A stretch of DNA of 64,000 nt from Saccopteryx bilineata. Taxonomy: Eukaryota > Chordata > Mammalia > Chiroptera > Emballonuridae. The notes beneath the pieces were generated by a model that was not told the origin of the DNA, did not search any database, and was given only the letters and a program-made list of their open reading frames with translations. Shown here piece after piece: positions 46,188 through 56,757 of the stretch. Positions within the stretch are counted from its first letter, which is position 1. Each line of letters begins with the position of its first letter. The translations under genes were made by a program, and so were the position numbers. The stretch is taken from assembly GCF_036850765.1 (NCBI RefSeq), contig NC_089498.1, forward strand, positions 69,914,305-69,978,304. Direction: 5' to 3'.

Positions 46188-46655
46188 TCTTTGTTTTATT
46201 TTGTTTTGAGAGTGGGGAGGGGGGACAGAGAGACAGAGACAGGAAGTGGGGGAGAGAGAGGGAGGGAGAGAGAATGAGAAGCACCAATCTGTAGTTGCTT
46301 CACTTTAGTTGTGCATTGATTGTTTCTCCTATGTGCCTTGACTGTGGATTATACCTTGGGATCAAGCCAAGCCAGTGACCCCTTGCACAAGCCAATAACC
46401 TTCGGCTTCTAGTCAGCGACCTTGGGCTTCAAGCCAGTGACCTTTGGGCTCAAGGCAGCGACCTTGGGACTATGTTGATGATCCCACACTCAAGTCTGCA
46501 ACCCCACCCTCAAACTGGCAAGTTCATGCTCTGGCCAATGAGCCCATTCTCAATCCAAGAAGCCTGCTTTCAACCAGTGATCTTGAAGTTTCAAACCTGG
46601 AGACCTCAGAATTCCAGGTCAATGCTCAATCCACTGCACCACTATCAGTCAGATA
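46188..46655 (-). repeat. SINE type A, many-module variant (~470 bp)
   Basis: Plus strand carries about eight GCCAGTGACCTTTGGGCTCAAG-like modules. Short duplication TAGGGTGT. Confidence 0.88.
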
Positions 46656-46855
46656 GGGTGTATTTTTAATATTCACTGGGTTTTTCTACCTATTTATAAA
46701 GGTAACAAAAACTATGTTGGGACCACTAGCTAATATGTTGGAGAAATGATAAAGGTAGAGCCATTCTTCCTTATACCAAAACAGATTATGGATAATCAAA
46801 TAACTCAAAAGCCATAAACATTAATAAATTTGACTATATAAAAATGAAGCACATT
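46656..46855. other. intergenic DNA
   Basis: Short old-L1-like words (ACTCAAAAGCCATAAACATT); otherwise nothing. Confidence 0.35.
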
Positions 46856-46856
46856 A

Positions 46857-47158
46857 GCTTGACCGGCAGTGGTGCAGTAGATACAGAGTCAACCTGGGAT
46901 GCTGAGATCCTAGATTTGAAACCCTATGGTCATCCGTTTGAGCATGGGCTCATCAATGTGATTCCATGATTGCTGGCTTAAGCCCAAGGTCGCTGGCTTA
47001 AGCCCTAGGTAACTGGCTTGGCTAAAGCCACCCAGTCAGGGCACGTATGAAATACAATCAGTGAATGACTAAGAGTGCCACAACTACAAGTTAATACTTC
47101 TCATCCCTTTCCCTCTCTCTCTCTCTCTATCTTTCTCAAAAAATACAAATAAAAACAA
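46857..47158 (+). repeat. SINE type A, diverged
   Basis: Head GCTTGACCGGCAGTGGTGCA, modules GCTGGCTTAAGCCC repeated, tail AAAATACAAATAAAAAC. Confidence 0.85.
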
Positions 47159-47169
47159 GCACATTTATT

Positions 47170-47460
47170 ATGAAATAAGTAAATCAGAAAAAACTAAGAA
47201 CTGCATGATTCCATACATAGGTGGGACATAAAAACAAGACGAAGAGACATGGACAAGAGTGTGGTGGTTATGGGGAGGGGGAGAAAGGGGGGGAGGGGCA
47301 CAAAGAAAACCAGATAGAAGGTAACAGAGGACAATTTGACTTTCGGCAATGGGTATGCAACATTGTTGAATGACAAGATAACCTGGAGATGTTTTCTTTG
47401 AGCATATGAACCCTGATTTATTGTCACCCCATTAAAATTAATAAAAATTTTTTTTAAAAA
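47170..47460 (+). mobile_element. LINE-1 3' end
   Basis: From GAAATAAGTAAATCAGAAAA to CACCCCATTAAAATTAATAA plus an A-rich tail; the G-rich tract (47272-47300) is short. Confidence 0.9.
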
Positions 47461-47490
47461 GTACATTTATATGGTCAAAAAATACAAAAG

Positions 47491-47858
47491 CGGCCCTGGC
47501 TGGTTGGCTCAGTGGTAGAGCATCAGCCTGGCGTGCAGGAGTCCCAGGTTCGATTCCCGGCCAGGGCTCACAGGAGAAGTGCTTATCTGCTTCTCCACCC
47601 CTCCCCCTCTCCTTCCTCTCTGTCATTCTCTTCCCCCCCCCCCCCTGCAGCCAAGGCCTCATTAGAGCAAGGTTGGCCCGGGCACTGAGGATGGCTCTGT
47701 GACCTCTGCCTCAGGTGCTAGAATGGCTCTGGTTGCACCAGAGCAACGCCCCAGATGGGCAGAGCATCGCCCCTGGTGGGCGTGCTGGGTGGATCCCAGT
47801 CGGGCGCATGCGGGAGTCTGACTGCCTCCCTGTTTCCAACTTCAGAAAAATACAAAAA
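47491..47858 (+). repeat. SINE type C
   Basis: Head GGCCCTGGCTGGTTGGCTCA, with a C12 run in the middle (47635-47646). Duplication AAAATACAAAAGC. Confidence 0.94.
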
Positions 47859-47873
47859 AAAAATACAAAAGCA

Positions 47874-48125
47874 AAATCAGAAGGTACAATACAGGGGAAA
47901 AAATTTATTATTCCCATAAAAGAAAAAAGGCTAACTTCACTAATTTACAAAAACTGCAAACAAATCTAAGAAAAAGATTAACAAACCCAATAGAAAATTG
48001 GGCCAAGAATAGTCAGAAATATTAATGGCCAATAAATATATCAATAGTAGTGAACCTTATTTAAAATTATGAACCTCTAATCAATTAAAAGAAGATAAGT
48101 TTTTCACCTATCAGAGAAGCAAAAT
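47874..48125. other. intergenic DNA, L1-like words
   Basis: AACCCAATAGAAAATTGGGCC and GCCAATAAATATAT suggest an old L1 ORF2 fragment; too decayed to place. Confidence 0.4.
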
Positions 48126-48133
48126 CTCTAGAG

Positions 48134-48453
48134 CAGGGGTTGGGAACCTTTTTTGGCTGAGAGAGCCATGAACGCCACATATTTTAAAATGTAATTCCAT
48201 GAGAGCCATACAACAACCCATGTACATTACACATTATCCAATAAAAATTTGGTGTTGTTCCAGAGGACAGCTGTGATTGACTCCAGCCACCAACAACCAT
48301 GAACATGAGCGGTAGGAAATGACTGGATGTAATACATGAGAATGTTTTATATTTTGAACGTTATTATTATTTTTATTAAAGATTTATCTGTGAGCCAGAT
48401 GCAACATCAAAAGAGCCACATCTGGCTCGCGAGCCATAGGTTCCCAATCCTTG
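48134..48453 (+). mobile_element. hAT MITE, complete (320 bp)
   Basis: Starts CAGGGGTTGGGAACC and ends GGTTCCCAATCCTTG, inverted ends. The interior ends also invert (GAGAGCCATGAACGCC vs GAGCCACATCTGGCTCGCGAGCC). The 8-bp duplication CTCTAGAG (48126-48133)/TTCTAGAG (48454-48461) has one mismatch. Non-coding; mobilised by an unseen hAT transposase. Confidence 0.93.
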
Positions 48454-48569
48454 TTCTAGAGTTTGATATGATCCAATGCTATAGCAGAAATGATGAAATA
48501 AGCACTTTCATACATTGTTAGATAAGAAAAAATTGGTACAATTTGACAACTGGTGGTATTTATCAACTG

Positions 48570-48864
48570 GTTTTTTTGGGGGGAGGGTTAGCGAGACAGA
48601 CAGAAAGAAGGACAGGAAGAGAGAGAGATGAGAAGCTTCAACTCGTAGTTGCATCACTTCAGTTGTTCATTGATTGCTTCTCATACGTGCCTTGACTGGG
48701 GGGCTCTAGCTGAGCCAAGTGACCTTTGGGCTCAAGCCAGCAATCATGGGATCATGTTAATGATCCAGATTAGTTTATACTCAAGCTGGCAACCTCGGGG
48801 TTTCAAACCTGGATCCTCAGCATCCCAGGTCGATGCTCTATCCACTGTGCCACCACCAGTCAGG
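48570..48864 (-). repeat. SINE type A-like
   Basis: Minus strand ACCTGACTGGTGGTGGCACA; modules and GA-rich tail end on plus. Confidence 0.85.
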
Positions 48865-48889
48865 TTGCAACTTTTATAAAGCATATATC

Positions 48890-49095
48890 TCGTTGCCTAG
48901 GTAATTTTGTCTCTATGAATTTATCCTGAAAATTTACACCAAAATATATTCAAGTATTCTTTGCAACAGAAAAAAAAGTTGAAAATCAAAATGTCCCTCA
49001 ATGGGTGAAAAAGAGGGCAGTGGGTGAATAAATTATGATATTTATGATATAAACTACATACTATAGGGCCATTTACAAGAGAATAAGGTAGTCTA
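48890..49095 (+). mobile_element. old LINE-1 ORF2 C-terminal fragment
   Basis: Words such as AATGTCCCTCAATGGGTGAA, AATAAATTATGATATTTATG and CTATAGGGCCATTTACAAGA follow the order of old L1 ORF2. Confidence 0.6.
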
Positions 49096-49234
49096 ACTGG
49101 TGGTGATGCAATGAATAACATGTCAACCTGCAATGCAGAGGTCGTTGTTTCAAAACTCTGGGCTTGCCCAGTCAAGGCACATGTAAGAAGCAACTACAAT
49201 GAGTTGATACTTCCTGCTCCCCATCCCTTTTCTG

Positions 49235-49265
<31 letters not shown>

Positions 49266-49302
49266 AAATCAATAAATAAAATCTTTAGAAAAAAATAAAA
49301 GA
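49094..49302 (+). repeat. SINE type B, older
   Basis: Head GTCTAACTGGTGGTGATGCA, ending AATAAATAAAATCTTTAGAAAA. Imperfect duplication AGAATAAGGTAG/AGAATAAGATAG. Confidence 0.87.
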
Positions 49303-49388
49303 ATAAGATAGCTCTTTTGTGCATCTCTAAATGAATTATCAAAGGAAAAAAAGTTGGGGACAGTATTATGGCATTATTTCTTGTGTAC

Positions 49389-49583
49389 TTTTTTTTTTAA
49401 TGTTTTATTTACTGATTTAGAAAGCGAGAACGAAGAAGGAAAGAGAGAGCAAGAGAAACACTGATTTGTTGTTTCACTTATCTATGCATTCATTGGTTGA
49501 CTCCTATATACCCTTGACCCAGTATCAAACCTACAACCTTTGCATATCCAAACAATGCTCTAACTAAGCTACCCGACCAGGGC
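49389..49583 (-). repeat. SINE type D (older VES-like)
   Basis: Minus strand GCCCTGGTCGGGTAGCTTAG, body ATGCATAGATAAGTGAAAC, T-run on plus. Confidence 0.87.
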
Positions 49584-49655
49584 TTCTTTGTGTATTTCTT
49601 AATAACACGTACATTTGTACCTATAATTTTTTTTCTTTAAAAAGTAGTAACACAA

Positions 49656-49848
49656 ACTGTCCGGGTAGCTCAGTTGGTTAGAGAGAGCATTATAAGGACA
49701 CGCCAAGGTTGCAGGTTCAATCACCAGTCAGGGCAGGGCATATACATGAATCAACCATCAAATGCATAAATAAGTGGAACAACAAATCAATGTTTCTTTC
49801 TCTCTCTCCCTTCCTCTTGCTCTAAAAATGTATTTAAAATTTTTTAAA
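49656..49848 (+). repeat. SINE type D (older VES-like)
   Basis: CTGTCCGGGTAGCTCAGTTG, B box GCAGGTTCAATCACC, body AACAACAAATCAATGTTTCT. Confidence 0.9.
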
Positions 49849-49850
49849 TA

Positions 49851-50218
49851 GCCTGACAGGGCGGTGGCGCAGTGGATAGAGCATCAGACTGGGATGCAGA
49901 AAACCCAGGTTCGAGACCCCGAGGTCGCCAGCTTGAGCGAGGGCTCATCTGGTTTGAGCAAAAAACTCACCAGCTTGAGCCCAAGCTTGCTGGCTCGAGC
50001 AAGGGGTTACTTGGTCTGCTGAAGGCCCATGGTCAAGGCACGTATGAGAAAGCAATCAATGAACAATTAAGGTGTTGCAATGTGCAATGAAAAACTAATG
50101 ATTGATGCTTCTCATCTCTCCGTTCCTGTCTGTCTGTCCCTGTCTATCCCTCTCTCTGACTCTCTCTCTGTAAAAAAATAAATAAATAAAATAAAATTTT
50201 TTAAATAAAAATAAAAGC
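49851..50218 (+). repeat. SINE type A (first of three in tandem)
   Basis: Head GCCTGACAGGGCGGTGGCGC, complete body, A-rich tail into which the next SINE is inserted. Confidence 0.94.
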
Positions 50219-50586
50219 AGCCTGACCAGGCGGTGGTGCAATGGATAGAGCGTCAGACTGGGATGCGGAGAACCCAGGTTCGAGACCCCGACGTCGCCAG
50301 CTTGAGCACGGGCGGGCTCATCTGGCTTGAGCAAAAAGCTCACCAGCTTGGACCCAAGGTCACTGGCTCAAGCAAGGGGTTACTCAGTCTGCTGTAGCCC
50401 CACGGTCAAGGCACATATGAGAAAGCAATCAATGAACAACTAAAGTGTCGCAACGAAAAACTGATGATTGATGCTTCTCATCTTTCTCTGTTCCTGTCTG
50501 TCCCTATCTATCCCTCTCTCTGTCCCTGTAAAAAATAAAAAAATTTAAAACTTGAAAAAAAATAAAAGGATAAAAAGAAAAAGTAT
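50219..50586 (+). repeat. SINE type A (second)
   Basis: Head GCCTGACCAGGCGGTGGTGC, complete body, A-rich tail. Confidence 0.94.
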
Positions 50587-50587
50587 A

Positions 50588-50894
50588 GCCTGACCAGGCA
50601 GTGGCACAGTGGATAGAGCATCAAACTGGATGAAGAGGACCCAGGTTCGAGACTCCGAGGTCACCAGCTTGAGCGCAGGCTCATCTGGTTTGAGCAAAGC
50701 TCACCAGCTTGGACCCAAGTTTGCTGGCTTGAGCAAAGGGTTACTCTGTCTGCTGTAGCCCCACAGTCAAGGCACATATGAGAAAGCAATCAATGAAGAA
50801 CTAAGGTGTCGCAACAAAAAACTAATGATTGATGCTTCTCATGTCTCTCCGTTCCCGTCTGTCTGTTCCTATCTATCCCTCTCTCTGACTCTCT

Positions 50895-50925
<31 letters not shown>

Positions 50926-50926
50926 G
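50588..50926 (+). repeat. SINE type A (third)
   Basis: Head GCCTGACCAGGCAGTGGCAC, complete body, (AAAT)n tail. Confidence 0.94.
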
Positions 50927-51035
50927 CATATAAGCAATACAATATACAGATTATGTATTACAGAATTGTACACCTGAAACCTATATAATTTTATTAACCA
51001 ATGTCATCCCAGTAGATTCAATTTTTTAAAAAAGC
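50927..51035 (+). mobile_element. old LINE-1 3'UTR fragment
   Basis: CAATACAATATACAGATTATG, CACCTGAAACCTATATAATT, CAATGTCATCCCAGTAGATT. Confidence 0.75.
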
Positions 51036-51399
51036 AGAAAAGTGTTTTCCTTTCAAGGTGTGAGATGGGAAGGTACAGAAGAGAGGCTTTTAATTTCAAT
51101 TTATACCTTTGTGAACTCTATGAAGTCAGTGTAGTAATCCTACCACTTTTGTTTTCTTCTTTATGCTTTTTTTACTTTTATTTTTGTGACATAAAGCAAA
51201 TGTCATTTGTTTTATTTACACATGCTTGTCAAAGAAAAATCTTTATTATTTTTAAGAAAAAAAATTTAAAATGATAGAAAACAAGTAGTATAAATCAAGC
51301 AAAGCTTTTAAGAGTTAAACTTCTTTATACCTCAATAGAGGAGAGTCAGAGGCATACCTCAGCACCAATCCCACTGGCATATCCTCCCAGTCTACTCAC
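51036..51399. other. intergenic DNA
   Basis: Nothing recognised; possible upstream flank of the promoter below. Confidence 0.4.
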
Positions 51400-51966
51400 T
51401 TCCAGAAAGCGTCGCCCACCCAGGCCTACAACTCCCAGGAGGCATCGCGGAACCGGCTGAGACGGGGAGCACAACAGCTGTTTCCGGCCTCGCCTGGAAG
51501 TGCTTTTTTTCTTTCCGGTTAAATTACATTAATACTGTCGTAGTCTTGGAGCCAGACTGGGGTGGGACAAGAGAGGTTGGGAACTGAGGTCCATCACGTC
51601 CAGAAGCTCCGAGAAAGGACAGGAGTTAGACGGCACGGAGCCGGGCACCCCGCGGGCTGAGTCTAGCTGCGCCGCTCTCCTGCCTCGCCTTTTCCTTCAG
51701 TCCCGCCATAATTATGTCGTGAGAAACAAAATAGGCAAGGTTGCCTTCGCGGTTCATAGGAACTGAGCTCCCAGGAGTTAACCTCAAATTCCAGAAGTTC
51801 CCTGCAACCATTCCTCCAGATACGCCACAACACAGGCCCGCTCACTGCGCAGGGGTCCTGGGAACTAGTGCGCTGTGATTTTATAAACGGGGCGGGGTGG
51901 GGGGCGGATTCGGTCCTAGCTACTATCTGGCAAGGCCAGTAAGAATCTACTGCTCCGCTCCGTGTT
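51400..51966 (+). promoter_or_regulatory. GC-rich promoter-like segment with ZNF143/THAP11-type motif
   Basis: The only GC-rich, CpG-containing non-repeat stretch in the window. 51426-51449 reads CTACAACTCCCAGGAGGC, then ATCGCG, close to the SBS motif ACTACAACTCCCAGCATGC bound by ZNF143 and THAP11 in housekeeping promoters. Other elements: ETS-like TTTCCGG (51481, 51513) and GC box GGGGCGGGGTGG (51890-51901). A splice-donor-like CCAGTAAGA lies at 51936-51944. Strand is inferred from the motif and the exon-like frame to the right; a bidirectional promoter is possible. No gene identity. Confidence 0.5.
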
Positions 51967-51981
51967 AAGATGTGGACAGAA

Positions 51982-52117
51982 GCCTGACCTGTGGTGGCGC
52001 AGTGGATAAAGCGTCGACCTGGAAATGCTGAGGTCGCCGGTTCGAAACCCTGGGCTTGCCTGGTCAAGGCACATATGGGAGTTGATGCTTCCAGCTCCTC
52101 CCCCTTCTCTCTCTCTG

Positions 52118-52151
<34 letters not shown>

Positions 52152-52251
52152 CTTTCTAAAAATGAATAAATAAATAAATAAATTTTTTAAAAAAAGAGAC
52201 TGCCATTAAACAATAAATACCTAGAAACATAGCGCTATCTTTAAAAAAAAA
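51982..52251 (+). repeat. SINE type B with 3' transduction
   Basis: Body 51982-~52180, tail (AAAT)n, A-run, then ~50 bp of non-SINE sequence (~52196-52242) that contains AATAAA and ends CTATCTTT, then a second A11. The 15-bp perfect duplication AAGATGTGGACAGAA is at 51967-51981 and 52252-52266 and encloses everything. Confidence 0.88.
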
Positions 52252-52254
52252 AAG

Positions 52255-52446
52255 ATGTGGACAGAAAACGGAACCTGCCAGAACTTGAGCCTCCCTTATG
52301 CCTCAGTCCCACCATTTGTAAAACAGCCTAAGAAAAGCCCTCCCTGGCTGCCAGAGCAAACGAACATTCTGAGACAAGAACAGAGTTATGTTTATAGTCT
52401 TTCTGTTAAGTCAGACGCAATAGAATTTCTAAATGATTCTTTAAAG
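52255..52446 (+). CDS. candidate small coding exon, unidentified host gene
   Basis: A 64-codon open stretch starts at an ATG within the right-hand SINE target duplication. It ends at a possible splice donor (AAAG then GTGTTG, 52447). It is non-repeat, codon-rich and lies just downstream of the GC-rich promoter-like segment. The product would be hydrophilic with two proline-rich patches (PPFVKQPKKSPPWLPE). I do not recognise the family. The frame stays open to 52578, but from ~52450 it runs into T-rich sequence and an old SINE. It could equally be 5'UTR or chance. Confidence 0.28.
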
Positions 52447-52499
52447 GTGTTGAAACGTTGCTTTGAAGTTTTCTTTTTTCTTTCTAATGCCTCCATTGA

Positions 52500-52662
52500 T
52501 AGGAGGGGGGGGGAGAAAGAGAGAGAAGTATCAACTTGCTTGGTTCCATTTAGCTGTTCATTTAGTTGTGCACTCTGATTGCTTCTTCAACATGCTCTGA
52601 CTGGGGTCCTCAGTGAACATGGATGACACTTGATCCACTGAACCACTAGGCTAGAGCTGCTT
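52500..52662 (-). repeat. old SINE remnant (type B/VES-like)
   Basis: GA-rich start on plus, AAGTATCAACTTGC, GTTGTGCACTCTGATTGCTTC, CTCTGACTGGGG, TGATCCACTGAACCAC: minus-strand SINE order, diverged. Confidence 0.65.
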
Positions 52663-53709
52663 GAAAGTTTTAATCATATGCAATAAATACAGGGGGGTCC
52701 TGGGGTTATGACACAGTCCTGTTCCTACAACAGTGATGTAACACTAACTTTGGTATAAGTTAAAACACACCCTGGCCTAAGTCACTTACCTATCCTAACA
52801 CAGTTTGTAAAATCATAATGTAGAACATAAAAACACAACTAAACCACAGAAAAAGGAAAAGTACAGAAATATACTGTAATGTATACTGTACTGTAGTAAC
52901 AAAAAAAATGACCCAAAAAATGAGTTTTAAAAAAGTCCATACATTTATTCCTGTGGTTGGCTTGCACATTATTAGAAGGGGCATTGCAAGGTAGGAGAGA
53001 GTGACCTATTGGGAGGAGGGAGCTGGAGAGGCAGGAGAACCTGCAGAAGGTGCTGGAGATACTGGGTCAGGTGAATCAGGATTGCCTAAGGAACATGCAG
53101 GAGACACTGGAGATGATTCTACCTGTACTATAGGTGTTTCATCTCGAGAAGCAGCTAATGTAGAGGGTACAGGATCTGTTGCAGGCCTCTCTACCTTCTT
53201 AAAGAATTGCCTGAAAGGTTAATGACTTCTTCTCTTCCAAAATCTGCCTATAGCTTTGCAAGGCATCCATAACAGCTCTGTAGACCTTACTGAATCTGTC
53301 ATCACTGGGGTCCTCAGCCTGAAATTTAGCCAACCCATCCTCTACCACAGAAAAACCTTTTGCCAAAGACTCAGTAGTAAATCTCTTGGTTTCTGGTGTT
53401 TCTATCTCTTCCTTTTCAATCAGCTACTTCTCCAGCTAAATGAGGTCCTAAGCAGACAGCTCCTCTTCATGTGATGCCAGTAGCTCAGTGACATCCTCAG
53501 CCTCCACCTCCAAATTAAGCTGTTTACCCATGGCAACAACCTTCTCTGATACAGCCTCCATTGGCTCCTCAAAGCCATGGAAGTCATATACAAACTAGGG
53601 ACATAGTTTTTTCCACACACCCTTTAAGTTTGCCTCACTTCGTCCAAGGCAAAAGCAATGTTTTGTACAGCATTGTAAATGGTATAAGACTTTCAAAAGT
53701 CTTTGAGTG

Positions 53710-55178
53710 TCAGGTTCTTGTCCTCCATTGCATTAAAGCCCATAGCAATGTCCTCCAGAGGTAGTAGGCCCTGAAAAAGGCAGTGACACTTTGGTCCATG
53801 GTTTGTAAAAGGGCAGTGGTACTAGGTGGAAGGTAAACCACCTTGACATTAGGGTTAAAGTCACTCAAGTGGGCAGGGTGGCCAGGGGCATTGTCAAGCA
53901 CTAGCAGCACTTTAAAAGGTAGCCCCTTGCTAACACAGTAGTCTTTCACAGCTGGCACAAAATGGCTGAAAACCCACTCCTCAAAAATATGAAACGGTCG
54001 CCCTGGCCGGTTGGCTCAGCGGTAGAGCGTCGGCCTAGCGTGCGGAGGACCCGGGTTCGATTCCCGGCCAGGGCACACAGGAGAAGCGCCCATTTGCTTC
54101 TCCACCCCTCCGCCGCGCTTTCCTCTCTGTCTCTCTCTTCCCCTCCCGCAGCCAAGGCTCCATTGGAGCAAAAGATGGCCCGGGCGCTGGGGATGGCTCT
54201 GTGGCCTCTGCCTCAGGCGCTAGAGTGGCTCTGGTCGCAACATGGCGACGCCCAGGATGGGCAGAGCATCGCCCCCTGGTGGGCAGAGCGTCGCCCCTGG
54301 TGGGCGTGCCGGGTGGATCCCGGTCGGGCGCATGCGGGAGTCTGTCTGACTGTCTCTCCCTGTTTCCAGCTTCAGAAAAATGAAAAAAAAAAAAAAAAAT
54401 GAAACGTCACCCATGCCTTCTTGTTAGACCTCCAGATGTCAGGGAGTTGACCCTTCCAACTGCCCTTTAGTGCCCTTGGATTTTCCACCTGGTACACCAA
54501 CAGAGGCCTTGAGTTTGAAGTCACCTGCAGCATTCCTACCAAGAAGCAAAGTCAGTCTCTCCTTGCCAGCTTATGGCCTGGTGCTGTCTTCTCCTTTTTA
54601 GCAATGTAGGTCCTATTAGGCATACACTTCCAAAAAAGGCCTGTCTCATCAACATTAAACACTTGTTCAGCACAAAAGCCCTCCCTCTTCAGTCAATTCA
54701 GCCAACCTATCAGAAAATTTGCTGCTGTTTTCTCTTCCCCACTAGCAGCTTCACCCTGAACCTTAAGGTTATGCAAGTTGGCATGAGCTTTTAAACACAT
54801 GAACCAACCCCTACTAGCCACAAATTCTTCACTCCCTTCCCCCTTTTCACTTTTTACTGCTTCAAACAATCATTTAGCCTTGTCCCGAATCAACATCAGA
54901 CTAACTGCTATATGCTGCTGATACTGGTCTTCCAGCTACAAAACTAGCAATCTTTGCATCTCAATCATTATGCCGCTTTGCTGGTTAGCAATCACAGTTG
55001 ATTTTCTAGGGGCTGATCTCTTTATGTGCTCTAGGATATGATCTTTATCCTTGATAATTGTTGCTACAATAGAGCAGCTAAGGCCTAGCACATGGCCAAT
55101 GTTCATCACTGATTCTTTTTCTGATTTCTTTACAATGTCTAATTTCACTTCCATCATGATGCCTTTCCTCTTCTTCAA
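53710..55178 (-). pseudogene. Tigger transposase relic
   Basis: Reading minus from 55178, the N-terminal part resembles a CENP-B-type helix-turn-helix (KLDIVKKSEKESVMNIGHVLGL, SCSIVATIIKDKD). The DDE part at 53710-53958 has VLLVLDNAPGHPAHL and YLPPSTTALLQTMDQSV, the second and third catalytic blocks of pogo/Tigger proteins. Stops, frameshifts and the SINE break it. Normally cuts and pastes at TA sites. Confidence 0.88.
54002..54400 (+). repeat. SINE type C, CATGGCGA-type subfamily, inserted in Tigger
   Basis: Near-intact, A17 tail. Imperfect duplication ATGAAACGGTC/ATGAAACGTCA flanks it (53989 and ~54401). Very like 27109-27507. Confidence 0.95.
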
Positions 55179-55526
55179 AGCAGTACCATCTGAAAACTCT
55201 GTCTTTCATTAAGGAGCCAAACAAAGCAACACAAATGGAACACTTGCACTTTTAACAGTCCAAAATGGTGTAGGTGAGCATACTGGGGGATGGCAACTCC
55301 CTCACTCGTATGCCGTATTACTGTGTAGTCTTTTGCCATGCACAACCAAACTGGTAAGCTCATGTAGTCCACAAGTATGACACTAACAGTGTAAGCTGAA
55401 ACACATCTTATTTTTTAAGTTTTTATGGGAGTGAGCATTGTAAACTCAAAATGTCCTATGTCAAGACTGTCATAACCTGAGGACCTGCTCTACTAGTAAT
55501 CCTGTTGTTAATAAGAGTGTGTGGGG

Positions 55527-55907
55527 CCCTGGCCGGTTGGCACAGTAGTAGAGCGTTGGCCTGGCATGCAGGAGTCCCGGGTTCAATTCCTGGCCAGGGC
55601 ACACAGGAGAAGCACCCATCTGCTTCTCTGCCCCTCCCCCTCTCCTTCCTCTCTGTCTCTCTCTTCCCCTCCCGCAGCCAAGGCTCCATTGGAGTAAAGT
55701 TGGCCCAGGTGCTGAGGATGGCTCTATGGCCTCTGCCTCAGGTGCTAGAATGGCTCTGGTTGCAACAGAGCGACGCCCTGGAGGGGCAGAACATCACCCT
55801 CTGGTGGGGATGACGAGTGGATTCTGGTCGGGTACATGCGGGAGTCTGTCTGACTGCCTCCCCATTTCCAATTTCAGAAAAATCCAAAAAAAAATAATAA
55901 TAATAAT
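55527..55907 (+). repeat. SINE type C
   Basis: Head CCCTGGCCGGTTGGCACAGT. The duplication GAGTGTGTGGGG is at 55515-55526 and 55908-55919. Confidence 0.95.
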
Positions 55908-55919
55908 GAGTGTGTGGGG

Positions 55920-56261
55920 ATATCAATAGTGGTGAGTGTTGTGTAGGGATAGGGGAACTATATGAGAACTTTTTGTACTTTATGTTCAATTTTGCTGTGA
56001 ACTTAAAACTACTCTAAAAAATAAAGTTTATTAATTTAAAAAGCAATAGTAACAACAGAAAGTACAATAACTACCATTATCAAGCTCCTACTTCCTGCTC
56101 ATAGTGAAGAAAATGCATTAAAATACTACATCAGATTACCTGGCCAGAAGTAGTATATTAGAAAATGCTCTTGATAATGCCATTAGAAAACCTGATTTCT
56201 GTATCAGCCCCCCACTTGGTGAGCCACACTTCCTTGATTTTTGAAGGAAGACAGACCAGAG
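55920..56261. other. intergenic DNA
   Basis: TTCAATTTTGCTGTGAACTTAAAACTACTCTAAAAAATAAAG resembles an old L1 3' terminus (55980-56030); the remainder is unrecognised. Confidence 0.4.
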
Positions 56262-56390
56262 TAATGATTCTCAAACTTAAAGGTGCACACAAATCACTTA
56301 GTAATCTGGTTAAGATGCAGCTTCTGCGTCAGGATGTCTGGGTGAGGTCTGAGATTCTGCATTTCTGACAAGCCACCAGGTACAGTCCCT
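56262..56390 (-). mobile_element. MER5A-like hAT-Charlie MITE remnant
   Basis: Plus: GATTCTCAAACTTAAAGGTG, CACAAATCACTTAG, GGTGAGGTCTGAGATTCTGC, ATTTCTGACAAGCCACCAGG. This is reverse MER5A order. Confidence 0.82.
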
Positions 56391-56757
56391 GTTGATCCAG
56401 GGACCTACCACACTTGGAATAGTAAAGGACAAGATGACCTGTGAGGTCTTTTCAAGCTCTAATATTCTTACACTGGATCATTCTTTCCCCCTCTGACCTT
56501 AGCACCTTTATTTCAAGGGAATGTGAAAGGATCTATTAAAAAGGAGCGATTTAAGCTTTCTATCTGAAGCCAAAAAATAGAAATGAAAAATGACTAAACT
56601 ATAGTAATAATGTCTCTGGAAAGATACACAGAACCCCTAAAATTAGTTGCCTTGTTGGAGCGCCTAAGTACATGAATGGGAGGTAAATTCTCCTGTGCTT
56701 TTATACCTTCCAAATTTTGACTATGTGTATTTTTTATTTTTAAATTATAATTAATTC
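56391..56757. other. intergenic DNA
   Basis: Nothing recognised. Confidence 0.4.

Larger units (their letters stand above)
52690..55489 (-). mobile_element. Tigger (pogo-type Tc1/mariner) DNA transposon relic
   Basis: Inverted ends: CAGGGGGGTCCTGGGGTTATGACA at the left with a TA before it; the reverse complement of the right end gives CAGGTCCTCAGGTTATGACA. The length of ~2.4 kb without the SINE fits Tigger. Transposase is on minus and decayed. A type C SINE splits it at ~54002-54400. Confidence 0.92.
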
